Below, piece by piece: positions 13,439 to 20,958 of a stretch of 22,544 bases of DNA. The notes under the pieces were generated by a model, which saw only the letters and a program-made list of their open reading frames with translations, had not been told where the DNA came from and searched no databases. Numbering within the stretch: position 1 is the stretch's first letter; every line of letters starts with the position of its first letter. A program made the translations under genes and the position numbers. Source of the stretch: an uncultured Subdoligranulum sp. GTDB taxonomy: Bacteria; Bacillota; Clostridia; Oscillospirales; Ruminococcaceae. Location of the stretch: NCBI GenBank assembly GCA_904374465.1, contig CAJFFY010000041.1:1-22544 (forward strand), read 5' to 3'.

Positions 13439-15469
13439 TTACGCCTGCGATTTGGCTTTGGTGGTGCGGCGCTTGGGGGCCGCTTCGGTTTTGGCTGCCG
13501 CAGCTTTCTTGGTCTTGGCGGCGGGCTTGGATGCTACCTCGTCCTCCTTCTTGGTCCGGGGCTTGCGGGCGGCGGGCACCTGGAAGTACAGGGTGGACAG
13601 CGGCGGCAGGGTCAGCGAAACATGCTGTTCAAAGCCATGCATTTCGCCTTTCTTGCTGCGCACCGTGCCGTTGGTCACGCCGGATCCGCCATACTTGGGA
13701 TCATCGGAGTTGAGGATTTCTTTATAGCTGCCGGGGTTGGGTACGCCCATCTCGTAGTTCTGGCGCAGCACCGGATTGAAGTTGCAGACGATCATGATCA
13801 TCTTGCCAGCGGCATCCCGACGCAGGAATGCAATCACGCTCTGCTGGTTATCATCCGGCACGATCCACTGGAAGCCTTCCCAGCTGTAGTCCACCTGCCA
13901 CATGGCGGGTGTTTCCCGATAGAAGTGGTTGAGGTCCTTGACATAGCTCTGGAGCTGGCGGTGTTTGTCATAGCCCAGCAGCATCCAGTCCAGCTGTTTC
14001 TTTTCATCCCATTCGATGAACTGACCGAATTCCTGCCCCATAAAGAGCAGTTTCTTGCCGGGATGGGCCATCATATAGCCGTAGAAGGTACGCAGATTGG
14101 CAAACTTTTCTTCGTAGTCGCCGGGCATCTTGTTGATCAGGCTGCACTTGCCGTGCACCACCTCGTCATGGCTGATGGGCAACACGAAGTTTTCGCTGAA
14201 AGCGTAGAAGAAGCTGAAAGTGACCTTGCCATGGTTGCCGGCCCGGAAAAGCGGGTCGGTTTTCATGTAGCTGAGCATGTCGTTCATCCAGCCCATATTC
14301 CACTTGAAATTGAAGCCCAGACCGCCGTCTGCCGCGGGTTTGGTAACCAACGGCCAGGCCGTGGATTCCTCGGCAATCATCATCTTATGGGGATACCGGC
14401 TCAGAATGGCGGTGTTCAGTTTCTGCAGGAAGGCAATGGCCTCCAGGTTTTCTTTGCCGCCCTTGACGTTCTGTTCCCATTCGCCGTCGCGGCGGTTGTA
14501 GTCTAGATAGAGCATGCTGGCCACCGCATCCACGCGCAGGCCATCCACATGGTACTTTTCGATCCAGAACATGGCGCTGGAAATCAGGAAGCTGGCCACT
14601 TCGTTCATGCCGTAGTTGAAGACCATGGTTCCCCATTCCTTGTGCTCACCGCGGCGGGGGTTGGGATCTTCATAACAGGGGGCACCGTCAAACATGTACA
14701 GGCCGTAGGCATCCTTGGGGAAATGGGCGGGAACCCAGTCCAGAATGACACCGACACCCGCCTGGTGCAGCTTATCCACAAAGGCCATGAAGTCTTTGGG
14801 GGTGCCGTACCGGCTGGTGGGCGCAAAGTACCCGGTAACCTGATAGCCCCAGCTGCCGTCGAAAGGATACTCGGTGATGGGCAGCAGTTCCACATGGGTG
14901 TATCCCATCTCTTTAATGTAAGGGATCAGCTCGTCGGCCAGCTCAGAATAATTATAGGGAATACCGTTTTCCGGGTCTTTCATCTTCCAGCTGCCGGCCT
15001 GCAGCTCGTAGATCGACATGGGGCTGTTGATGATGTCCCGCTTTTCTTCCTCTTTGTTCCAGGCATCATCGTTCCAGGTATAGCCTTCGATCTCATAGAC
15101 CTTGCTGCCGTTGGAGGGACGGGTCTCGGTATGGAACGCATAGGGATCTGCCTTGTAAATCAGCTCGTCCGACGCCGTGGTGATGCAGTATTTATATACA
15201 TCATATTCTTGGATGCCCGGGATAAACAGTTCCCAGATACCGTCGGCCACCTTCTGCATGGGGTGATCCCCCGGTGCCCAGTTGTTGAAATCGCCCACAA
15301 CCGCGACCGCGTTGGCATGCGGCGCCCAGACGCGGAACACCGCGCCGGCCTGGCCGTCCTGCTCACACAGATGCGCGCCAAAGTAGCGGTACGCCTCCTG
15401 ATTGTTGCCCTGCCGGAACAAATAGATGGGCAAGTCAGAACTCTTGGGCGTCTGTTTGCCTTGCTTCAA
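13439..15469 (-). CDS. glgB: 1,4-alpha-glucan branching enzyme with Lys/Ala-rich C-terminal tail
   Basis: A GH13 branching enzyme that moves alpha-1,4 segments to alpha-1,6 positions in glycogen. The CBM48 domain (VFRVWAPHANAVAVVGDFNN) precedes the TIM barrel. DGLRVDAVASMLYLDY holds the nucleophile Asp (about 314), MIAEESTAWP the acid/base Glu, and LPISHDEVVHGK the third Asp (about 435). The last 44 residues are a basic, Ala-rich tail with 15 Lys/Arg, containing AARKPRTKK and PKRRTTKAK, which is not part of the catalytic fold. The TTG at 15469 is chosen because AAAGGGGAGA lies before it. A GTG at 15505 would add 12 residues but sits only two bases from its putative ribosome site. Confidence 0.94.
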   Translation of the reverse strand: MKQGKQTPKSSDLPIYLFRQGNNQEAYRYFGAHLCEQDGQAGAVFRVWAPHANAVAVVGDFNNWAPGDHPMQKVADGIWELFIPGIQEYDVYKYCITTASDELIYKADPYAFHTETRPSNGSKVYEIEGYTWNDDAWNKEEEKRDIINSPMSIYELQAGSWKMKDPENGIPYNYSELADELIPYIKEMGYTHVELLPITEYPFDGSWGYQVTGYFAPTSRYGTPKDFMAFVDKLHQAGVGVILDWVPAHFPKDAYGLYMFDGAPCYEDPNPRRGEHKEWGTMVFNYGMNEVASFLISSAMFWIEKYHVDGLRVDAVASMLYLDYNRRDGEWEQNVKGGKENLEAIAFLQKLNTAILSRYPHKMMIAEESTAWPLVTKPAADGGLGFNFKWNMGWMNDMLSYMKTDPLFRAGNHGKVTFSFFYAFSENFVLPISHDEVVHGKCSLINKMPGDYEEKFANLRTFYGYMMAHPGKKLLFMGQEFGQFIEWDEKKQLDWMLLGYDKHRQLQSYVKDLNHFYRETPAMWQVDYSWEGFQWIVPDDNQQSVIAFLRRDAAGKMIMIVCNFNPVLRQNYEMGVPNPGSYKEILNSDDPKYGGSGVTNGTVRSKKGEMHGFEQHVSLTLPPLSTLYFQVPAARKPRTKKEDEVASKPAAKTKKAAAAKTEAAPKRRTTKAKSQA

Positions 15470-15526
15470 CGTAATCTCCCCTTTATGGAGTGTATTTGCA
15501 CACACCCCTTGTATTTTGCTATTTCT

Positions 15527-15555
15527 ATATTACCCGTTTCCTGCGTGAATTTCAA
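15527..15555 (-). promoter_or_regulatory. Sigma-A promoter of the glgBCDA operon
   Basis: Minus-strand TTGAAA (15555-15550), a 17-base spacer and TAATAT (15532-15527). The transcript would start near 15520, about 50 bases before the glgB TTG codon. Confidence 0.8.
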
Positions 15556-15603
15556 GTTTTTTCTGTAATAATCTGCTAAAATTTTGAGGCTTGTTATTTT
15601 CTA

Positions 15604-15653
15604 TTTGTGCAAATTCGACACAAACCCTGTTACATTGTTGTATCGTTATACAA
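15604..15653. promoter_or_regulatory. Two dyad elements upstream of the glg promoter
   Basis: TTTGTG (15604-15609) and CACAAA (15619-15624) form an inverted repeat with 9 bases between, and TTGTATCGTTATACAA (15638-15653) is a palindrome with 6-bp arms. Both lie 50-100 bases upstream of the glg -35 box. They are operator-like in form, but I cannot name the protein. Confidence 0.3.
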
Positions 15654-15694
15654 AAAAGCCCCACGCAAGGTACTTTTTACACCTTGCGTGAGGC
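15652..15694 (-). terminator. Intrinsic terminator of the SGNH hydrolase gene
   Basis: GCCTCACGCAAGGT (15694-15681) pairs with ACCTTGCGTGGGGC (15671-15658), with one wobble, and is followed by TTTTTT on the minus strand. Confidence 0.93.
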
Positions 15695-15704
15695 TGTTTA
15701 ATCA

Positions 15705-16727
15705 TTATGCCCCGTAAATGTAATAGGGGTTTTGTCCGGTGTAGACGCTGCGACGGTTCCATACGGTATGGGAGGCCAGATATTCTGCCCAGGCGCGATA
15801 CCCCGCTGCATTGAAATGCACACCATCCGTAACCTGGTAGTCATCCACCTGACTGCCATCCGCCGGGTTGGTCAGCACTTCGCGGATGTTCACAAAGTAG
15901 CATCCCTTGCGCAGCGCCAGGTTGGCCAGCAAATCGTTGACGGTGGCAATGCGGGCATTGTCCAGGCCAGGTTTGGACTGGACGACCGTTTCCTGCACGC
16001 CGGGAATGGCCTGAATATACAGAATCACCCCCGGGTTCAACTGTTCCCGCAGCATATCGATGAATCGCTCATAATACGCCAGGAAGCTTTCCTCGTTGCC
16101 CTGGGTCACCAGGTTGTTGGTGCCCACCAGAATGTAGACATAATCCGGCTGGCTGGCCACAATTGTCTCCATGGGGGTCTCGGTGGCTTTGGTCACTGCG
16201 TTGGTCATGGACATATTGTTGACGAAGCTGTTGACTCCGGCGCTGGTATACGTGGCATATTTGGCATTGGGGAAACCGGTCTGGTAAATTCCCAACCCGG
16301 AGGCAATGCTGTCCCCCACAAAGGTCACTGTATTAAAATATTCGTTGGTGACGGTGCCCAGCATGGGCACCCCGATCATACGGTGATCGGTATTGAGATA
16401 CTCCGTGTCGATGGTCTGTGCCACCGGCGTTGCGGTATTCCATGCGGCGGTATCCACAGCCTGCACGATCCGTTCCGGTGTTTTGCCGGTAGCCGGTGTG
16501 GGTTGTGGGGTGGCCGCCACTTCCTGGGTGGCGGCACTCTGGGTCGCTGCAGGTGTTGCCACCGCGGGGGTCTGTGCCGGTTCGGCTTGTGCGCTGTCGT
16601 CATGCCGCTGCCAGAACCAGCCGGCCACCGCACAGATCAGCGCCAGAAGTACCAGCAATACCAACACCAGGCGACGCTTGCGGCGCCGCCGGGAAAATTC
16701 GTTACGATAGGTATAAAAATCAGCCAT
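15705..16727 (-). CDS. Membrane-anchored SGNH/GDSL hydrolase
   Basis: A 340-residue protein with a cytoplasmic basic N-terminus (RRRRKRR), one transmembrane segment at about 20-39, and an Ala/Thr/Pro/Gln-rich linker to about 85, followed by an extracellular SGNH hydrolase domain. Catalytic blocks are visible: FVGDSIASG (Ser140), the oxyanion Gly in AGVNSF, GTNN (about 202-205) and DGVHFN (Asp301, His304). Such enzymes remove acyl groups from lipids, peptidoglycan or surface glycans; the substrate here is unknown. GGGAGATT precedes the ATG. It is a single-gene unit, divergent from degV, with its own promoter and terminator. Confidence 0.88.
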   Translation of the reverse strand: MADFYTYRNEFSRRRRKRRLVLVLLVLLALICAVAGWFWQRHDDSAQAEPAQTPAVATPAATQSAATQEVAATPQPTPATGKTPERIVQAVDTAAWNTATPVAQTIDTEYLNTDHRMIGVPMLGTVTNEYFNTVTFVGDSIASGLGIYQTGFPNAKYATYTSAGVNSFVNNMSMTNAVTKATETPMETIVASQPDYVYILVGTNNLVTQGNEESFLAYYERFIDMLREQLNPGVILYIQAIPGVQETVVQSKPGLDNARIATVNDLLANLALRKGCYFVNIREVLTNPADGSQVDDYQVTDGVHFNAAGYRAWAEYLASHTVWNRRSVYTGQNPYYIYGA

Positions 16728-16765
16728 GCCAATCTCCCATGCTTGTTTTGGGTTGTATTGCGTTT

Positions 16766-16794
16766 ATTATACCGCGTTTGGTTACCAGGGGCAA
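16766..16794 (-). promoter_or_regulatory. Sigma-A promoter of the SGNH hydrolase gene
   Basis: Minus-strand TTGCCC (16794-16789), a 17-base spacer and a perfect TATAAT (16771-16766), about 40 bases before the start codon. Confidence 0.8.
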
Positions 16795-16847
16795 GGGGCG
16801 CATCAATCTTTTACAAACGTGCGCTTTTACCCCCGATAATCTTACAC

Positions 16848-16876
16848 TTGACGCTTTGTTCTCCGCCCCCTATAAT
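16848..16876 (+). promoter_or_regulatory. Sigma-A promoter of the degV-family gene
   Basis: TTGACG (16848-16853), a 17-base spacer and TATAAT (16871-16876): near consensus, about 40 bases before the ATG. Confidence 0.87.
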
Positions 16877-16915
16877 AAACATACAAACACTTTGTTGGAA
16901 AGGAGGCACTGCTCT

Positions 16916-17755
16916 ATGGCGTGGATGATCGTATCGGACAGTTCCTGTGAGATCCGGGAACTGGAACGCCCTGCCGCCGGGGTACAGTTCGCCTTGGTGC
17001 CTTTCAAAATCCGGATCGGTGAGCGGGAGTATGTAGACCTGCCCACGTTGAACGTTCCGCATATGCTACAGGCTATGACAGATTACAACGGCGCCAGCAC
17101 CAGCGCCTGCCCCAGCCCGGAAGAATGGGCCGAGTATTTTCTGCAAGCGGACAACATCATTGCCATCACCATCAGCAGCAACCTTTCGGGCAGTTACAAC
17201 GCAGCACTTTCGGCCCGGGAAATGGTGCTGGAAGAGCATCCCGAAAAGAAGATCTTCATTTTGGACACGCTGAGTTGCGCCGGTGCTTTGGGCGATGCCG
17301 CCGAGCTGGCCAACAAGCTGATCGGCGAAGGGCTGGACTTTGAGGATATCTGTTTTGCCCTGCAGAAGTTTGCCGATTCCACCCACATCCTGTTTGCTCT
17401 GGCCAGCTTTGACAACCTGGCCAAAAACGGGCGTGTCAATCGGGTAGTCGGTTTCATTGCCGGCCGCCTGAACATGCGCGTGCTGGGCCGCCGTACCCAC
17501 GACGGCAAGATTGACTTTTTCTTCAAGACCCGCGGTGAAACCCGCGTACTGGCCCGGATTCTGGAGCAGATGGACGAAGACAAATATGATGGAACACATC
17601 CCGTCCTGATCAGTGAGTGCAACAACCAGAATGCGGCCAAGCTGTTGGAGCATGGCATCCGGACCAAGTGGCCGGATGCGCATATCCGCATTCTTCCCTG
17701 CTCGGGTCTGTGCAGTTTTTACGCCCAGGATCAGGGATTGATCATCACCTATTAA
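16916..17755 (+). CDS. DegV-family fatty-acid-binding protein
   Basis: The 279-residue product has the DegV family's length and layout. It starts WMIVSDSSCEI, equivalent to the usual TDSTADL start. TSACPSPEEWAEYF comes next, then the lipid-binding ITISSNLSGSYNAALSAREM, and SFDNLAKNGRVNRV matches the conserved DL.YL.KGGR region. DegV (FakB) proteins bind fatty acids and present them to the FakA kinase; family members of unknown partner are common in Clostridia. AAAGGAGG precedes the ATG at 16916; the open frame continues upstream but crosses the promoter. It stands alone between its promoter and terminator, and no fakA-like gene is present in the window. Confidence 0.9.
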   Translation: MAWMIVSDSSCEIRELERPAAGVQFALVPFKIRIGEREYVDLPTLNVPHMLQAMTDYNGASTSACPSPEEWAEYFLQADNIIAITISSNLSGSYNAALSAREMVLEEHPEKKIFILDTLSCAGALGDAAELANKLIGEGLDFEDICFALQKFADSTHILFALASFDNLAKNGRVNRVVGFIAGRLNMRVLGRRTHDGKIDFFFKTRGETRVLARILEQMDEDKYDGTHPVLISECNNQNAAKLLEHGIRTKWPDAHIRILPCSGLCSFYAQDQGLIITY

Positions 17756-17758
17756 ATG

Positions 17759-17786
17759 AAAAAGACGGCTTCACGCCGTCTTTTTT
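17759..17786. terminator. Bidirectional terminator between the degV-family and exonuclease genes
   Basis: AAAAAGACGGC (17759-17769) pairs perfectly with GCCGTCTTTTT (17775-17785) around a five-base loop, with U-runs on both strands. Confidence 0.92.
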
Positions 17787-17806
17787 GTTTTTCTCTGGTC
17801 TGCGGG

Positions 17807-18763
17807 TTATGCCTGTTCCTTCTCCCTTTTACGGCGCAGCCGCTCCACCAGCGCCGCACGCTGTTTGTTCCAGCGTGCATCCATCTCGGGGGTGGCCGGC
17901 TCCGTGCAACGGGCAAAGCTCCAATGCAGACCGTCCCGACGGCTGAGCTTGAACCGGACATACCAGTGGCCGCAATAGGGACATTCGCTGCGTGTGAAAT
18001 AGCCTGTATTACCTCGTTTGAGCCAGACTTCATCGTGGGCCAGCACCGTACCGCACTCCGGGCAATGGACAGTGTTGAGTTCCGGCACGTTGCGGTAATC
18101 GTCGTGTTCAAACCGGTCCATAAACACCTGCACATCCCGGGCACCCTGTTCGGTCCCCAGCAGAGCTTCCCGCAGCATTTCCTCCTCGGTGGGATACGTG
18201 GCCAGCCCTTCGGCCAGCGGGATCTTACGGCAGATACGTGCCGTATAGAGGGCGTCATCCAGCGCATTGTGGAACGGCTCTTCCTTGGGGATTCCCAGGC
18301 GATCCACCACGCTTTCCAGCGTCATGCCCTCCCCTTCCTTGCGGGGGTAGGTCTGCAAAAAAATCCGCTGCAGGTCGTACCACCGCTCAGGCCAGCGCTC
18401 ATCCAGCCCCACCAGAAAGAGGTTTTGTTTCAGCACCGGCACATCGTCAAGGCCCCACTCAGCCAGTTCCGCATCCGGCCCGGCCCAGTCCAAAAATTTC
18501 TGCAGTCCCGTTTTCATGGGCAGACCCGCATCCAGATCCCCCTGGGAGAGCCCCGTCACCTTGGCGATGTGATGTTGCAGCTTGCGGAAGATGCGCGGAC
18601 GCAGGTTCACCTCAAAGGTATCCAGTACATCGCCCCGCTCGTTGACGCGCACCGCGCCGATCTGAATAATTTCTCCCCGCAGGGTCAACTCGGTGTCATG
18701 ATAGGTAAATGTCTTGGGCTGATACCCGATATTCCATTCCAGGTCAAAAACGATCAGGTTCAC
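17807..18763 (-). CDS. DEDDh 3'-5' exonuclease with C-terminal zinc ribbon
   Basis: This 318-residue protein starts with an RNase T/ERI-1-type exonuclease domain. FDLEWN gives Asp7 and Glu9, EIIQIGAVRV follows, Asp106 lies in WGLDDVPV, and HNALDDA supplies His165 and Asp170: a full DEDDh set. Such enzymes degrade RNA or DNA from the 3' end using two metal ions. After a helical linker, CPEC (234-237) and CPYC (261-264) form a four-cysteine zinc ribbon, followed by a basic end (LRRKREKEQA). The GTG start at 18763 has GAGGAGA before it and lies three bases after the stop of the HAD gene, so the two are cotranscribed. The substrate cannot be told from sequence. Confidence 0.85.
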   Translation of the reverse strand: MNLIVFDLEWNIGYQPKTFTYHDTELTLRGEIIQIGAVRVNERGDVLDTFEVNLRPRIFRKLQHHIAKVTGLSQGDLDAGLPMKTGLQKFLDWAGPDAELAEWGLDDVPVLKQNLFLVGLDERWPERWYDLQRIFLQTYPRKEGEGMTLESVVDRLGIPKEEPFHNALDDALYTARICRKIPLAEGLATYPTEEEMLREALLGTEQGARDVQVFMDRFEHDDYRNVPELNTVHCPECGTVLAHDEVWLKRGNTGYFTRSECPYCGHWYVRFKLSRRDGLHWSFARCTEPATPEMDARWNKQRAALVERLRRKREKEQA

Positions 18764-18766
18764 GGA

Positions 18767-19585
18767 TCAGTTCTCCTCGCTCAATATATAATGTTCCACG
18801 GCTTTGCCCACGCCGTCGTGGTCGTTGTCATCAGTCAGGCAATCGGCGGCTGCCTTGACCGGTGCCTGGGCGTTGCCCATGGCCACCCCCAGTCCCGCAA
18901 AGCGGATCATAGGTAAATCGTTCCATCCGTCGCCGCAGGCCATTAGATTTTTGGCTGTGAGTCCCTTACTGCGCAGCAGAATGTCCAGCGAAGCGGCTTT
19001 TTCCACGTTGAGCGGCATCGTCTCGATAAAGAAAGGTTGCGAACGGTAAATAGACAATTTGCCCGCAAATTCCTGCTGCATCAATTCCTCCACATGAGGC
19101 ATATCCACCGGATCCCCCGTGAGCAGCAACTTATGAATGGGATAGCGTACCTCTGCGGGCAGATCCGGCACTTGCCGCACCGGAATCTTGTTGATTCGCG
19201 CTTCTTCCTGCACATACGGGCTGTCCGGCTGTTCGGTGACAATTCCCTGGGCGTCGTACGTCAAGGGAACCACATTCCAGTACCGGCTGAAAGTGCACAC
19301 CGGCTCGATGAGTTCCGGCGGAAAGGCATGCTGTACCAGCGTCTGCCCCGTCCGGCAATCAATGATCTTACCGCCATTGTAACTCAGGATGCAGCCACCA
19401 TACTTTTCCAGCTCCAGTTCCCGTGCCAGTGGCTGGATCCCCACGGTAGGCCGGCCGCTGGCCAGCACAATGCAGACGCCCCGCCGAGCCGCCTCCTGTA
19501 AAGCCGCTTTTGTGCGCGGCGTGATGATTTTTTCGCTGTTGGTCAAGGTACCGTCAAGGTCCAATGCCAAAACTTTATACTGCAT
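18767..19585 (-). CDS. Cof-type HAD-superfamily phosphatase
   Basis: A 272-residue haloacid dehalogenase-like hydrolase of the Cof/YbiV (IIB) group. Motif I is LDLDGTLTNS, motif II is LASGRP, motif III includes the Lys of NVEKAASLD, and motif IV is GDGWNDLPM. A large C2 cap domain lies between motifs II and III, as in the family, which removes phosphate from sugar phosphates, PLP or flavin precursors. The real substrate is unknown. The ATG at 19585 is preceded by GGGGGCGGGA. It is the first gene of a two-gene unit with the exonuclease and is divergent from mntP. Confidence 0.9.
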   Translation of the reverse strand: MQYKVLALDLDGTLTNSEKIITPRTKAALQEAARRGVCIVLASGRPTVGIQPLARELELEKYGGCILSYNGGKIIDCRTGQTLVQHAFPPELIEPVCTFSRYWNVVPLTYDAQGIVTEQPDSPYVQEEARINKIPVRQVPDLPAEVRYPIHKLLLTGDPVDMPHVEELMQQEFAGKLSIYRSQPFFIETMPLNVEKAASLDILLRSKGLTAKNLMACGDGWNDLPMIRFAGLGVAMGNAQAPVKAAADCLTDDNDHDGVGKAVEHYILSEEN

Positions 19586-19614
19586 GTTTCCCGCCCCCGG
19601 ATGTATTTACGCCT

Positions 19615-19643
19615 ATTGTACCCTAAATGTACAGATTGTGCAA
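19615..19643 (-). promoter_or_regulatory. Sigma-A promoter of the HAD-exonuclease unit
   Basis: Minus-strand TTGCAC (19643-19638), a 17-base spacer and TACAAT (19620-19615). Its -35 is 23 bases from the divergent mntP -35. Confidence 0.75.
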
Positions 19644-19666
19644 GCCGTAAACCGGTACAAGGCATC

Positions 19667-19695
19667 TTGACAACCTTGCACTGTCATGGTAAGAT
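19667..19695 (+). promoter_or_regulatory. Sigma-A promoter of riboswitch-mntP
   Basis: A perfect TTGACA (19667-19672), a 17-base spacer and TAAGAT (19690-19695). Transcription would begin near 19702, right at the 5' side of the riboswitch. Confidence 0.87.
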
Positions 19696-19703
19696 ACTGA
19701 CAA

Positions 19704-19841
19704 TGTAAGGGAGTAGTCGGCGCCACGGAAGAGCAACGGGGCGCAGTTCTGCCAACACAATGAGTCTTTGGACTCTGGCTTAACTTGAAATGACGAGACT
19801 TACCTGTTCTGTGCAATGCACGGGACAGGTAGGTCTTTTTT
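19704..19841 (+). promoter_or_regulatory. yybP-ykoY (Mn2+) riboswitch controlling mntP
   Basis: Conserved blocks of the yybP-ykoY class are visible: AAGGGAGTAG (19708-19717) in the first loop and TGACGAGACTTACC (19791-19804) on the opposite strand. P1 pairs GTAAG (19705-19709) with CTTAC (19799-19803), and an arm hairpin is GAGTC-TTTG-GACTC. The 3' arm of P1 is also the 5' arm of the following terminator, so Mn2+-stabilised P1 should block termination and turn the gene on. The class is known to sense Mn2+, and the gene it precedes here is a Mn2+ exporter, which fits. Confidence 0.88.
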
Positions 19842-19842
19842 A
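19796..19842 (+). terminator. Riboswitch-controlled terminator before mntP
   Basis: AGACTTACCTGTTCTGTGC (19796-19814) pairs, with a few mismatches or wobbles, with GCACGGGACAGGTAGGTCT (19818-19836), followed by a T-run. It is the expression platform of the Mn2+ riboswitch. Confidence 0.88.
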
Positions 19843-19865
19843 TTGTCAAAAACGGAGGAAATTGT

Positions 19866-20423
19866 ATGTCACTGTTTGATCTCGTTCTCATTGCCGTCAG
19901 CCTTTCCATGGACGCTTTTGCCGTTTCCATCTGCAAGGGTTTGTCCGTGCATAAAGTTCAGTTCCGGCACGCTTTGATCTGCGGAATCTGGTTTGGCGGA
20001 TTTCAGGCCGGTATGCCGGCCTTGGGTTACTTTCTGGGCGACCGTTTTTCTGCGCTGCTGACCCGGTTTGGCCCCTGGATTGCCTTTTTGCTGCTGGCTT
20101 TCATCGGCGCCAACATGGTCAAGGAAAGCTTTGGCGAGGACGAAACACTGGACGATGACTACTCTGCCAAAGCGATGCTTCCTCTGGCTGTGGCCACCAG
20201 TATCGATGCCTTCGCGGTCGGCGTCGGCTTTGCCGCCATGCAGGTGCAGATTCTGCCGGCCGTCGCGCTGATCGGCTGTATCACCTGCCTGCTCTCCGGC
20301 ATTGGGGTCAAAGTGGGGGCCATTTTCGGAGACAAATACCGCGCCCCCGCGGAACGAATCGGCGGCATTGTTCTGATTCTGATCGGCTTGAAAACACTGC
20401 TCAGTGGCTTGGGTATTTTCTAA
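19866..20423 (+). CDS. mntP: Manganese efflux pump MntP
   Basis: The 185-residue integral membrane protein has the two-fold repeat of MntP. The SMDAFAVSI motif in the first helix (Asp16) recurs as SIDAFAVGVGF (Asp114). About six transmembrane segments are predicted by eye, with a short acidic cytoplasmic loop (EDETLDDDY) in the middle. It exports Mn2+ to prevent toxicity. CGGAGGAA lies before the ATG. The upstream yybP-ykoY riboswitch gives direct Mn2+ control, matching the family's usual setting. A strong terminator follows the stop. Confidence 0.96.
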   Translation: MSLFDLVLIAVSLSMDAFAVSICKGLSVHKVQFRHALICGIWFGGFQAGMPALGYFLGDRFSALLTRFGPWIAFLLLAFIGANMVKESFGEDETLDDDYSAKAMLPLAVATSIDAFAVGVGFAAMQVQILPAVALIGCITCLLSGIGVKVGAIFGDKYRAPAERIGGIVLILIGLKTLLSGLGIF

Positions 20424-20430
20424 CACATAA

Positions 20431-20468
20431 AAGAAAAGGGACGGAGTGAATACTCCGTCCCTTTTCTT
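20431..20468. terminator. Bidirectional terminator after mntP
   Basis: AAGAAAAGGGACGGAGT (20431-20447) and ACTCCGTCCCTTTTCTT (20452-20468) form a perfect 17-bp stem with a four-base loop, serving mntP and the convergent small gene. Confidence 0.93.
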
Positions 20469-20490
20469 TTTGACCGATTCCTTCTATGTA

Positions 20491-20748
20491 TCAGACAACA
20501 AAACGGGTCAGCAGTCCGATGGCTATGCAGAGAACACCGGCTATCCTCACACCCAGAACCGCATTTTTCTCTCGATTGCTGTTTTTCCACCGTGCCGGGC
20601 AAACCGGATGCGCAAGACAGAGACAGCCGTACAACAACCATGCAAGATTGACCAGAATCCCGGCATGGAGCAGAAAGGCCAACACGTTGGCCATGACAAT
20701 CAGCACAACTCCCGTCGCCAACAGCCGGTCAAATGTCAGCTTTTTCAT
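20491..20748 (-). CDS. Small membrane protein, unknown function
   Basis: An 85-residue hydrophobic protein that I do not recognise. It begins MKKLTFDRLL and has two closely spaced hydrophobic stretches (about 11-45), a short polar loop with HPVCPARWKNSNREKN, and a last transmembrane segment (about 63-83). GGGGTGAT precedes the ATG. A plausible promoter at 20793-20822 and a shared bidirectional terminator at the 3' end support it as a real gene. The neighbours are mntP (convergent) and an XRE regulator (divergent), and neither gives a clear role. Codon composition is similar to its surroundings. Confidence 0.65.
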   Translation of the reverse strand: MKKLTFDRLLATGVVLIVMANVLAFLLHAGILVNLAWLLYGCLCLAHPVCPARWKNSNREKNAVLGVRIAGVLCIAIGLLTRFVV

Positions 20749-20792
20749 ATCACGATCACCCCGTACGTATCATTCTCTTTTCCTGGTGCTTT

Positions 20793-20822
20793 ATTCTACC
20801 ACGGTCCCAGACCTCCCCGCAA
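20793..20822 (-). promoter_or_regulatory. Candidate promoter for the small membrane protein gene
   Basis: Minus-strand TTGCGG (20822-20817), an 18-base spacer and TAGAAT (20798-20793) with a TGG extension before the -10. Confidence 0.5.
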
Positions 20823-20904
20823 GGGACTTTCCACCAAGGCGCTCTGTCATTCCCTTTTCGTTTCCCCTTTTTCTTCCCTGTATCGAAGGTAAACGAATCA
20901 TCGG

Positions 20905-20933
20905 TTTACTTTGCGGTCACTCCGTGCTATGCT
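20905..20933 (+). promoter_or_regulatory. Candidate promoter of the XRE regulator gene
   Basis: TTTACT (20905-20910), a 17-base spacer and TATGCT (20928-20933), 25 bases before the start codon. Confidence 0.6.
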
Positions 20934-20958
20934 TTGGTCAGTGGAAGGAGGCTCTTTT

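Noticed and set aside
15605..15623. Possible Rex (NADH-sensing) operator upstream of glg
   Set aside because: TTGTG and CACAA are 9 bases apart instead of 8, and the inner TGAA/TTCA bases do not match the consensus.
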